Assembly (NCBI GenBank): GCA_026129905.1
Contig: JAHCHE010000026.1
Location: forward strand, 1 to 64,000
Source: Bryobacteraceae bacterium
Lineage (GTDB): Bacteria > Acidobacteriota > Terriglobia > Bryobacterales > Bryobacteraceae
Length of the DNA stretch: 64,000 nt
Direction: 5' to 3'
The position numbers and the translations under genes were made by a program. Below are positions 24,141 through 31,369 of the stretch, one piece after another (within the stretch, counting starts at the first letter, position 1; each line of letters begins with the position of its first letter). The notes under the pieces are model-generated. The model was not told the origin of the DNA, did no database searches, and saw only the letters and a program-made list of their open reading frames with translations.

Positions 24141-26480
24141 ATGGCTACAGATTCCCGCACGAGAAAGATCCTGGTCGGCGTCGCGGCTCTGGCCGGCGTT
24201 GCCTGTTCGCTGTCCGGCCCGCCGCCTCGGACGTTGTTCGCGGCCACAGCCGCGGAGGTCCAACCTCGCGTCAGCCAAGGCTCGCTGATCAGCGTCGACA
24301 AGGATGGCAACGCCCAACAGCCCTGCCCGCTCAAGCACACCAATGTCGCCGCCGAGATCAGCGGCTTCCTCGCCCGGGTGACCGTCACCCAGGAGTTCGA
24401 GAACCCGCTGCCGGAAACGATCGAGGCGGTGTATGTCTTTCCGCTGCCGCGCCGGGCCGCCGTCGACGACATGACCATGCAAATCGCCGACCGCACCGTC
24501 AAGGGGAAGATCAAGCGCCGCGAGGAAGCGCGCGCCATCTATGAGGCGGCCAAGGCCAGGGGACACCTAGCTTCGCTGCTCGACCAGGAACGGCCCAACA
24601 TCTTTATCCAGTCGGTTGCGAACATTCCGCCCGGCGCAAAGGTGAACGTGGTCATCAGCTACGTCGAGACGCTTAACTACGAGGAGGGCTCGTACGAGTT
24701 TTCGTTCCCGATGGTCGTCGGCCCGCGCTACATCCCTCGCCAGGTGTCCGACGGTTCCCGCATCACGCCTCCCGTGACGAAGGAAGGAACGCGCGCCGGG
24801 CATGACCTTTCGCTCACCGTGAAACTGGACGCCGGACTCCCGGTGGACCGCATCGATTCCAAGTCGCACGAGATCGATATGGAGCGGCGGGGGCTGAACG
24901 GCGCCGAGATTCGCCTGCGCCAGACGGCCGTCATTCCGAACAAGGACTTCGTCCTGCGCTATGACGTGGCCGGCGGCAAGATTCAGGACGCCGTACTGGC
25001 GCACCGCGCCGAAAGAGGGGGCTTTTTCACGCTGATCCTTCAGCCGCCGGAGCGGGTCACCGCGGAGGACGTCACGCCCAAGGAACTCGTGTTCGTGCTG
25101 GACACCTCGGGCTCCATGTCCGGCTTCCCCATCGAGAAAGCCAAGGAAGTGATCAAGCTCGCCATCGACGGTCTCTACCCGCGCGACACGTTCAACCTGA
25201 TCACCTTCTCGGGCGACAGCCACATCCTGTTTCCCGAGCCGGTCCCGGCCACCACCGAGAACATCCGGATGGCGCAGGAGTTTCTCGCCTCGCGCCGCGG
25301 CTCCGGCGGCACGGAAATGATGAAGGCGATTCGCGCCGCCCTCGACCCTTCCGACAACCAGAAGCACGTGCGCATCGTCTGTTTCCTCACCGACGGCTAC
25401 GTGGGCAACGACATGGAGATCGTCGGCGAAATCCGGCGGCATCCGAACGCCCGCGTTTTCTCGTTCGGCGTCGGCAGTTCGGTCAACCGGTTCCTGCTCG
25501 ACAAGATGGCCGAGGAGAGCCGCGGGGAGGTGGAATACGTAGCGCTGAACGATGACGGTTCCGCCGCGGCCCGCCGTTTTCACGAGCGCGTCCGCAATCC
25601 GCTGTTGACCGATATCGCCATCGACTGGTCCGGTCTCCCGGTGGCCGACGTCTACCCGGCCCGCATTCCCGATCTGTTCGGCGCGAAACCGGTGATATTG
25701 TCGGGTCGGTACACGGCGCCGGCAAGCGGCGTCATCCGGCTCCGGGGAACGATGTCGGGGCGGGCGTTCAGCCGCGAGATTCGCGTCAACCTGCCGGCCG
25801 GCGATCCGCGCCACGACGTCCTGGCGACGCTCTGGGCCCGGAACCGCGTCGAGGACCTGATGTCGCAGGACTGGAACGGCATGCAGTCGGGCAGCCCGCG
25901 CACGCAGATCAAAGAGGCGATTGTCCAGCTCGGCATCGACTACCGCCTCATGACGCAGTTCACGTCGTTTGTCGCGGTTGAGGAGACCGTGGTCACCGAA
26001 GGCGGCGCGCCGCGGCGGATCGAAGTGCCGGTTGAGATGCCCGAAGGCGTCAGCTATGAGGGCATTTTCGGCGAGCGCTCCGAGTGGTTGGGGGCGCGGA
26101 CGGCGAACTTCATGATCACTGAAGCAGCGCCGAGCCGGGGCGTCATTGGCGGGGCCGCGCCTGCGCCCGCTGTGATGGCCGAACGTAAAGCGGACATATT
26201 CCGCCTGGCGACTCCGTCGAAGCTCCACCCGGATCTCGTCTCGGCCGCGGCGGGCCGCGTCCCCGCCGGCCTCGCGGTTCGCGACGGCAAAGTGGAAGTC
26301 GAAATCTGGCTGGCCGACGCCAATCCCCGGTTGCTACAGCAACTCAAGGCACTGGGCTTCGAAATCACCGTGCAGCCGAAGATCGCCAAGGTGCTGATCG
26401 GGCGTATCGCAGTCAATAGGCTGAAAGAGGTGGCGAAGCTGGAAGGCGTCCGTTACGTGACGCCGTTCCGCGGGCGCTGA
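24141..26480 (+). CDS. VIT and VWA domain protein with C-terminal ferredoxin-like domain
   Basis: 779 residues. An N-terminal signal or membrane segment is followed by a VIT domain (about 55-190, with VTVTQEFENPLPETIEAVYV and FPLPRRAAVDDMTMQI), then a VWA domain (about 310-480) with an intact MIDAS motif DTSGSMSG. A linker region resembles inter-alpha-trypsin-inhibitor heavy-chain proteins. The last 80 residues (VEVEIWLADANPRLLQQLKA ... GVRYVTPFRGR) look like a small alpha/beta domain of subtilase-prodomain type. GGAGGT precedes the ATG. Probably exported and protein-binding; it belongs to the sigma/anti-sigma run. Confidence 0.85.
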   Translation: MATDSRTRKILVGVAALAGVACSLSGPPPRTLFAATAAEVQPRVSQGSLISVDKDGNAQQPCPLKHTNVAAEISGFLARVTVTQEFENPLPETIEAVYVFPLPRRAAVDDMTMQIADRTVKGKIKRREEARAIYEAAKARGHLASLLDQERPNIFIQSVANIPPGAKVNVVISYVETLNYEEGSYEFSFPMVVGPRYIPRQVSDGSRITPPVTKEGTRAGHDLSLTVKLDAGLPVDRIDSKSHEIDMERRGLNGAEIRLRQTAVIPNKDFVLRYDVAGGKIQDAVLAHRAERGGFFTLILQPPERVTAEDVTPKELVFVLDTSGSMSGFPIEKAKEVIKLAIDGLYPRDTFNLITFSGDSHILFPEPVPATTENIRMAQEFLASRRGSGGTEMMKAIRAALDPSDNQKHVRIVCFLTDGYVGNDMEIVGEIRRHPNARVFSFGVGSSVNRFLLDKMAEESRGEVEYVALNDDGSAAARRFHERVRNPLLTDIAIDWSGLPVADVYPARIPDLFGAKPVILSGRYTAPASGVIRLRGTMSGRAFSREIRVNLPAGDPRHDVLATLWARNRVEDLMSQDWNGMQSGSPRTQIKEAIVQLGIDYRLMTQFTSFVAVEETVVTEGGAPRRIEVPVEMPEGVSYEGIFGERSEWLGARTANFMITEAAPSRGVIGGAAPAPAVMAERKADIFRLATPSKLHPDLVSAAAGRVPAGLAVRDGKVEVEIWLADANPRLLQQLKALGFEITVQPKIAKVLIGRIAVNRLKEVAKLEGVRYVTPFRGR

Positions 26481-26573
26481 TCGGTGTTTGGTTGCGGCTC
26501 CAGGTGGCGCAGTATCGCTGTCGGAGCCGCGACCCGAGCTATTGAGGAGCAGAGCCGCAAAGAGGAGGTTGAG

Positions 26574-27236
26574 ATGAAAACCATCAGTCTGGTGGCGTGC
26601 GCGTGTTTTTTTGCCTCGGGATCTCAAGGTGAAGCCGTATGGACGCCGATCGTCGCCGAACTGCGTGAATCAGTGGTTATGATTTCTCCTGACGGAAAGG
26701 AAACCGTCACTCGGGAAAGCGTTGGGGAGTTTCTTCGGACGTCGAAGGGAATCGAACTGGAAACAAAAAAGCGGACAGCAGAGGGCAAAGCTCAAGAGCC
26801 CGGTATAGGGACATATCGGGATCTAAACACGGGCGCCGCCTACGAGCTACGCTTTGACCGTCGAACCGCGATTCTGCGGCAGAAGCCGTTCCCCGAGGGC
26901 GCGCCGCGCCAGGCTGCTCCATCAGGAGGATTGGGTGATCGGGTCATTCATGGCGTACGCTGCACGCTGTTTCCCGTGCGGGGCGACGGAGTTACAGGCG
27001 GCTATGCTTGCCGGAGCCTGGAGCACGACTTTTTTGTCAAGACGGTGGTGGAATATGGCCGGGGTCCCAACCGATTCCGGCGGGAAACCGAGCGATTCAA
27101 TATCGCGCTCGGCGCTGAGCCCGAAGAGGGCAAGGTGCGGTTACCGGCGGATTTGGAAATAATCGACGACCTTTCGCAGGTCGGCTTTCGTGAAACGCCA
27201 CAAAAATGCTGCGCGGACAAAGCGGACAAACGATGA
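26574..27236 (+). CDS. Secreted protein of unknown function
   Basis: 220 residues from ATG 26574, chosen for AGAGGAGGT six bases upstream and a signal peptide (MKTISLVACACFFASGSQG). The mature part is rich in charged residues, with a GYACRSLEHDFFVKTVVEYG segment and a Cys pair (CC) near the C-terminus. No known domain recognised. It follows the VIT-VWA gene on the same strand after 93 bases and may be co-transcribed. Confidence 0.65.
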   Translation: MKTISLVACACFFASGSQGEAVWTPIVAELRESVVMISPDGKETVTRESVGEFLRTSKGIELETKKRTAEGKAQEPGIGTYRDLNTGAAYELRFDRRTAILRQKPFPEGAPRQAAPSGGLGDRVIHGVRCTLFPVRGDGVTGGYACRSLEHDFFVKTVVEYGRGPNRFRRETERFNIALGAEPEEGKVRLPADLEIIDDLSQVGFRETPQKCCADKADKR

Positions 27237-27287
27237 TCCGCCGCGCTGAGAGCACGCTCACAGCGTGGCCACGCCAAGCTCCCGAGG

Positions 27288-28733
27288 TCATTCCTGAAGC
27301 CCGGCCGCCGTTTGCTGAATGGCGCGCCAGACTTCGGCGATGTCGTCCCGGGTGGTCTGAAGGTTTCCGATCGCGAAGCGGATCACGAAGCGGCCGGCCA
27401 TGACGTTGTGCGACAGGTAGGCCGCGCCGGAGGCGTTGACCGCGTCCATCAGGCGGCGATTCTGCTCGTCGGAACCGCGATAGCGGAAGCACACCAGCGA
27501 CAGGGGCGCCGGGGCGACCACTTCGAAGCGGGAATCGGCTTCCACCCACGCGGCGAATTCCCGCGCCCAATCGACGTGGGTGCGGATCATCGCGGCGGCC
27601 CGCTCGTGGCCGAAGTAGCGCATCACGAACCACAGCTTCAGCGCCCGGAACCGGCGGCCGAGCGGGAGCCCGTAATCCATCAGGTTCAGCGCACGCGGGT
27701 CCTCCTGGGTGCGGAGATATTCCGGTACCACCGAGAAGGCGCCGCGCAGCACGTCCGGCCGGCGGGTATATAGCACGCTGATGTCGATGGGGCAAAGCAG
27801 CCACTTGTGCGGGTTGACGACGATGGAATCGGCCCGGTCCGCGCCCGCGAGCAGACAGCGGAACTCGGGGACAATGGCGGCTGTTCCGCCGTAGGCGCCG
27901 TCCACATGAAGCCAAAGCCCGTATCGCTCGGCCAGGTCGGCGATGGCCGGGACGGGATCGACGCTGGTGACGCTGGTGGTTCCAACCGTGGCGCACGCGA
28001 AGAAGGGCTTCTTCCCGGCGGCGAGGTCGGCTTCGATGGCGTCCCGCAGCGCGTCGGGCCGCATGCGAAATTCGGAATCCACTTGGATCTTCCGTACGTT
28101 GTCCTGGCCCACGCCGAGCACCAGCGCGCCTTTTTCCAGCGACGAGTGCGCGTGCTCGGAGACGTACAGCGTCAGCGGCAGCGCGTGGCCCCGCCGGCGG
28201 GCTTCCGGGTCGGCCAAGTGCCGGGCCGCGGCGATGGCGTGCAGCGCGTTGCTGGAGGCGGTGTCGTGGATGACGCCGAAGAACGACTCCGGAAGGCCCA
28301 GCCATTGCCGCAGCCAGCCCAGCGCCGTCTGCTCGAGTTCGGTGCAGGCGGGGGCGCTTTTCCACAGCATCCCGTTGACGTTCAGAGCCGCGATGAGGGC
28401 TTCGGCGAGGATGCCGGGACCGGAACTGCTGACAGAGAAATAGGCGTGGAAGCGCGGGTGGTTCCAATGCGTGATCGCCGGCAGGATCAGCTTCTGGAAA
28501 TCATTGAGGATGAGGTCCATGGGTTCGCCGGCTTCGGGAGCGAAGGGGGGCAGGGAATCCAGCAGTTCGCCCGGGCGGGTTCTGGCCAGGACGGGGTAAT
28601 CGCGGACCTGGCGCATATAGTCCGCGATCCAATCGATAACCTGGTACCCGTACCGGCGGAATTCCTCCGGCGGCATCACGGCCCCTTCCGCCGGCGCTTC
28701 CGTCTGTGGAGACGCGGAGGGTTCGGGCGGCAC
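27288..28733 (-). CDS. PLP-dependent decarboxylase (aromatic-L-amino-acid decarboxylase-like)
   Basis: 481-residue group II decarboxylase. The PLP lysine is K310 in VNPHKWLLCP, the cofactor Asp lies in HVDGAYGG (about 276-283) and the stacking His in SEHAHSS (about 196). Length and the motif HWNHPRFHAYFSVSSS match DDC/tryptophan-tyrosine decarboxylases; aromatic amino acids are likely substrates, producing amines. GTG 28733 begins seven bases after the RidA stop; an ATG at 28676 with AAGGGG upstream is an alternative start. It is the second gene of a ridA-decarboxylase operon. Confidence 0.87.
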   Translation of the reverse strand: MPPEPSASPQTEAPAEGAVMPPEEFRRYGYQVIDWIADYMRQVRDYPVLARTRPGELLDSLPPFAPEAGEPMDLILNDFQKLILPAITHWNHPRFHAYFSVSSSGPGILAEALIAALNVNGMLWKSAPACTELEQTALGWLRQWLGLPESFFGVIHDTASSNALHAIAAARHLADPEARRRGHALPLTLYVSEHAHSSLEKGALVLGVGQDNVRKIQVDSEFRMRPDALRDAIEADLAAGKKPFFACATVGTTSVTSVDPVPAIADLAERYGLWLHVDGAYGGTAAIVPEFRCLLAGADRADSIVVNPHKWLLCPIDISVLYTRRPDVLRGAFSVVPEYLRTQEDPRALNLMDYGLPLGRRFRALKLWFVMRYFGHERAAAMIRTHVDWAREFAAWVEADSRFEVVAPAPLSLVCFRYRGSDEQNRRLMDAVNASGAAYLSHNVMAGRFVIRFAIGNLQTTRDDIAEVWRAIQQTAAGLQE

Positions 28734-28739
28734 GAGAGC

Positions 28740-29174
28740 CTACTTTCTGGCGGTAACGGTGATCTCGATGCGGGCCGTGCCCACCAGCTTGGAAATTTCC
28801 ACAGTGGTGCGAGCGGGACGCGGCTCCTTGAAATACGTGGTGTACACGCTGTTCATCTGCTGGAACAGGCCGATGTCGGTGAGGTAGACGTTCACCGTGA
28901 CGACATCCTGGAATCCCATGCCGGCTTCTTTCAGAATGATGCCGATGTTGTCGAGCGTCTTGCGGACTTCGGCATCGAATTCGGAGGGAATTTGTCCCGT
29001 TTTGAGATCCTGTCCAACCTGGCCGGCGACGTACAACGTTCCGTCCACCAGGATGCCGGGGCTGAAGGGCCTTCCGGTGGGGAACTCCTTGGGCTGGATC
29101 GCTTTCTTTTCGGCCGCCAGTGTGAAGGCCATGGCCAAGGCGAGCGCGGTGAGGGTGAGAGTCCGTTTGAACAT
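28740..29174 (-). CDS. RidA/YjgF family protein with signal peptide
   Basis: 144 residues: a signal peptide (MFKRTLTLTALALAMAFTLA) followed by a full RidA domain with GQVGQDLKTGQI and a C-terminal ARIEITVTARK. The active-site Arg of enamine/imine deaminases is represented by RPARTTVEISKL. Canonical RidA hydrolyses 2-aminoacrylate and related enamines made by PLP enzymes in the cytoplasm; here the predicted location is periplasmic, which is unusual. It is followed by a PLP decarboxylase gene seven bases downstream. Confidence 0.85.
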   Translation of the reverse strand: MFKRTLTLTALALAMAFTLAAEKKAIQPKEFPTGRPFSPGILVDGTLYVAGQVGQDLKTGQIPSEFDAEVRKTLDNIGIILKEAGMGFQDVVTVNVYLTDIGLFQQMNSVYTTYFKEPRPARTTVEISKLVGTARIEITVTARK

Positions 29175-29353
29175 ACTCGCATGATAGCTCGTAAGCGCCG
29201 GGGGGTGGTGAGCGCGGCGGGTTAGAGCGGTGGGCGGCGAATGAGGAATTTGGCTCACCCCCGCCGCTCCGTTTGACCCAGACGAGGTGCCCTTGCCCCG
29301 CCCTGAGGCGAATGGCCCATGGCCGGACGAGTGGATGCAGCACTGTTGAATTT

Positions 29354-29369
29354 GGCAACAGAAATGCCA
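29354..29369 (+). promoter_or_regulatory. Palindrome overlapping a sigma-54-like promoter
   Basis: TTGGCAACAGAAATGCCAA (29352-29370) is an inverted repeat with six-base arms. It also has GG-N10-GC spacing (29354-29355 and 29366-29367), but the -12 box is ATGC rather than TTGC. It could be an operator, a weak sigma-54 promoter, or both, for the small genes that follow. Confidence 0.35.
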
Positions 29370-29381
29370 ATGGAAAGCGGC

Positions 29382-29606
29382 ATGATGGTTGTGAGCGAGA
29401 CAAGCCAGGTTGTGTCCGACTGGGACGAACGCCAGGCGATTCTGAACGACATCGTCGCGGCGATTCGTGAAGTCGCTCCTGCCGGTTACTGCATTCACGG
29501 CGCGCCGTTCTGCTTGAGCTGCGCGCTGGAATGGATGGTCGCTAAGTCGGTACCGGTGGCGTTGTGCCCGGAACACCAGGGCCGCCACGCGGCAAGCGCA
29601 GTATAG
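29382..29606 (+). CDS. Small putative zinc-binding protein
   Basis: 74 residues from ATG 29382 (GGAAAG upstream). The start is uncertain: the frame extends back to 29319, and GTG 29391 is also possible. The C-terminal half holds YCIHGAPFCLSCALEW and CPEHQGRH, giving C-x6-C-x2-C ... C-x2-H, a plausible zinc site. The N-terminal half is an amphipathic helix (DERQAILNDIVAAIREV). Not assigned to a family. A 36-residue Cys-rich gene follows 19 bases later. Confidence 0.5.
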   Translation: MMVVSETSQVVSDWDERQAILNDIVAAIREVAPAGYCIHGAPFCLSCALEWMVAKSVPVALCPEHQGRHAASAV

Positions 29607-29625
29607 AACGAATCAGAGGGAATCG

Positions 29626-29736
29626 ATGAAAGTTGTACAAATCCGCCCGCCAGGCAAGCTTCACGTCCGCAAGGTCTCCAAGAAGGAGTGCAAAACCTGC
29701 GCCGGACGAGTTTGCCTCGGCCGCTGCCGCTTCTGA
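29626..29736 (+). CDS. 36-residue Cys-rich basic peptide
   Basis: ATG 29626 has AGAGGG five bases upstream. The peptide is strongly basic and ends in CKTCAGRVCLGRCRF, that is four cysteines spaced C-x2-C-x4-C-x3-C. It could be a tiny zinc knuckle or a modified-peptide precursor; no maturation gene is adjacent. It is too short for statistical confidence, but start signal and composition are good. It follows a small Cys/His protein on the same strand. Confidence 0.45.
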   Translation: MKVVQIRPPGKLHVRKVSKKECKTCAGRVCLGRCRF

Positions 29737-29803
29737 CGATTGCCGTTCGGGGCAGGCGCCGCCCTGCCCGTTCGCAAAGGCCAGGCTTCGGTTTTTCGAG
29801 CGC

Positions 29804-30427
29804 CTAAGGCCTACCCGCAAGGGATAATGCCCGATCCAACACGACGTCGAGCGTCGTTCCGGGAGTAAGGTGCGCCTCCTTTCCTCGGGTAAGCAGGACC
29901 TTGGCGATGCCGACCCCTGTTCCCGCTCCGGCGCCGATGCCCGCGCCCGTCCAACCGCGGTCGGCGAGGCCCCCGATCGCGGCGCCGGCGCCGGCCAGGA
30001 CGGCCACTTCGGCCGCGTCCCGACCTCGCTCGGGCTGCTGCCGGACTAAGTTTTCCGCCCGTTCAACCTGCCCGCCGGTCCCGTCGCCGTCAAGCGAATC
30101 CAGAACCGGAGAAAACCGGAACGTATTCCCGTCCGGGAGCGTCAGCGTATCCAGACGAATGCCGAGTTGCGCCCTGCCGCGTACCCGGCCGGAGGGCTTG
30201 GCGTGCGTAACCACGCCCTGAACATAGCTGTTTACCGGCACGACAATCCGCCCGTCTACGGCGACCGGGAACGCCGTCGTAAGGTAGACCCGATCCCCGG
30301 GTCTGGCGGTCTTCGAACTGATGGAGTTAACCATTCGCAGCAGGATGTGCGTGCCCGTGGGGATCTCGGCCCCATGCAGGCTGCATGCAAGCGACGTCAG
30401 CGCCAAAGGAAGGACCTTTACCCACAT
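29804..30427 (-). CDS. Exported TrbI/VirB10-like domain protein
   Basis: 207 residues with a signal peptide (about 1-19, ending SLHGA). The segment IPTGTHILLRMVNSISSKTA, with PGDRVYLTTAFPVAVDGRIV after it, matches the beta-rich C-terminal fold of VirB10/TrbI proteins. Stand-alone secreted copies are common in Acidobacteria and not linked to conjugation. The second half has a Gly-rich helical hairpin (AAIGGLADRGWTGAGIGAGA), possibly membrane-inserting. No other type IV secretion gene is nearby. Confidence 0.65.
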   Translation of the reverse strand: MWVKVLPLALTSLACSLHGAEIPTGTHILLRMVNSISSKTARPGDRVYLTTAFPVAVDGRIVVPVNSYVQGVVTHAKPSGRVRGRAQLGIRLDTLTLPDGNTFRFSPVLDSLDGDGTGGQVERAENLVRQQPERGRDAAEVAVLAGAGAAIGGLADRGWTGAGIGAGAGTGVGIAKVLLTRGKEAHLTPGTTLDVVLDRALSLAGRP

Positions 30428-30665
30428 CGTTGTCAGCCGGAGCGTGGCCGGCTAACCGTAGGATAAGTGCCTGTCGGCTCTTCTTTCAAGGCCCGAAGGC
30501 CGACCGGCGGGGAATACAACCGCATCGCGGCGGGATCCACGGGTGGAGGGACCGGAGATCGGTAACCGGTCGCCGTCCGGGTGTGCTCGCGCCGTGGGTA
30601 GAGCGGCGGGCGAATGAATCCAAAATAGTACGGATTGCATCGAACAGAGGCAGAGGGATGCTGGG

Positions 30666-31133
30666 ATGAAACACGGCGCTAGGGCTATTCTCGCTTCAAT
30701 CCTATTGCTGCCGGCGTTAGCCGGACAGGACGTGAAACTCGACTACAGCCGTCTGCAACCCGCGCTCAACGAATTGAGCGACCCCGAACGGGGCGTGGTG
30801 AACGATGCCATCCGGCTGATCAAGAGCGGCTCACATTCGCTCGCACTGGCCCGTCTGACGGAGTTGAACCAAAGGAATCCCCAGAACTCTTCGCTCCGAA
30901 TTCTGGCTTCTTACGCGCTCCTGCAGTTGGGCAACCTGGCGGGCGCGTTCACCGAAGCGGAGAAGGTCCATGAGGCGACAACCGAGAATGTCTATGCCTG
31001 CTGGTTCCTGGCGAAAATCGCGCTGCTGAACGGCAAGACGGCGATCTGCAGGCGCGAACTCGAGCACGTCAGGCAATCGGGGCAGATGGCGGCTCAAGTC
31101 AAGCAGCTCGAAAAAGAACTCGAGAAGCCGTAG
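30666..31133 (+). CDS. Small secreted TPR-like protein
   Basis: 155 residues with a signal peptide (about 1-20, ending LPALAGQ). Two to three tetratricopeptide-like helix pairs are visible (SLALARLTELNQRNPQNSSL, then ASYALLQLGNLAGAFTEAEK, then WFLAKIALLNGKTAICRREL). AGAGGG precedes the start. It ends about 30 bases before the aroF leader promoter but is probably a separate unit. Confidence 0.7.
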   Translation: MKHGARAILASILLLPALAGQDVKLDYSRLQPALNELSDPERGVVNDAIRLIKSGSHSLALARLTELNQRNPQNSSLRILASYALLQLGNLAGAFTEAEKVHEATTENVYACWFLAKIALLNGKTAICRRELEHVRQSGQMAAQVKQLEKELEKP

Positions 31134-31165
31134 CCGCCGCCGCAACGACCGCAACAAAAAAGAAG

Positions 31166-31195
31166 TTGCAATCCGGCAATCGCTTGATCTATGAT
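31166..31195 (+). promoter_or_regulatory. aroF: Promoter of the DAHP synthase leader
   Basis: TTGCAA (31166-31171) and TATGAT (31190-31195) are separated by 18 bases. Transcription would begin near 31202, only a few bases before the leader-peptide ATG at 31208, so the leader peptide may be translated from a nearly leaderless message. Confidence 0.55.
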
Positions 31196-31207
31196 ATTTT
31201 CTTCCGT

Positions 31208-31261
31208 ATGTTGTATCGCTACGCCGGCTCGTTTAGCTTTCGATTCTGGCCTTTTGCCTGA
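31208..31261 (+). CDS. Aromatic leader peptide of the DAHP synthase attenuator
   Basis: A 17-codon frame, MLYRYAGSFSFRFWPFA, ends in TGA 31259-31261. Seven of 17 residues are aromatic: two Tyr (codons at 31214 and 31220), four Phe (31232, 31238, 31244, 31253) and one Trp (31247). These are the end products of the pathway started by the downstream enzyme. Stalling at the Phe codons would uncover the antiterminator. Known pheA, trp and related attenuators work this way; the assignment here is by structure and composition. Confidence 0.75.
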   Translation: MLYRYAGSFSFRFWPFA

Positions 31262-31317
31262 TCGGCGAGTGGCGTTGGCGTAGGCGGCGAAGAACAACGA
31301 CGAAAACCAACCCACTC
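31219..31317 (+). promoter_or_regulatory. Competing antiterminator structures of the aroF attenuator
   Basis: Region 1 (31219-31228, inside the leader peptide) can pair with region 2 (31274-31283). Region 2, GAGTGGCGTTGG at 31267-31278, pairs with CCAACCCACTC at 31307-31317 through 11 base pairs and one bulged C, and that pairing excludes the terminator. A ribosome at the leader stop codon would cover the 5' part of region 2 and favour termination; one stalled at the Phe codons would cover region 1 and favour read-through. Confidence 0.7.
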
Positions 31318-31339
31318 GACAGAGTGGGTTTTTTATTTT
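31309..31339 (+). terminator. Intrinsic terminator of the aroF attenuator
   Basis: AACCCACTC (31309-31317), loop GACA and GAGTGGGTT (31322-31330) form a nine-base-pair stem followed by a T-rich tract (TTTTTTATTTT). It lies 48 bases after the leader stop codon and 31 bases before the DAHP synthase ATG. Confidence 0.88.
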
Positions 31340-31369
31340 GCGCCGGGCGTTCCCGGGAAAGAGACGCGA

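Noticed and set aside
30428..30665. Riboswitch or small RNA in the gap before the TPR gene
   Set aside because: No terminator, strong stem or promoter pair was found; nothing supports it.
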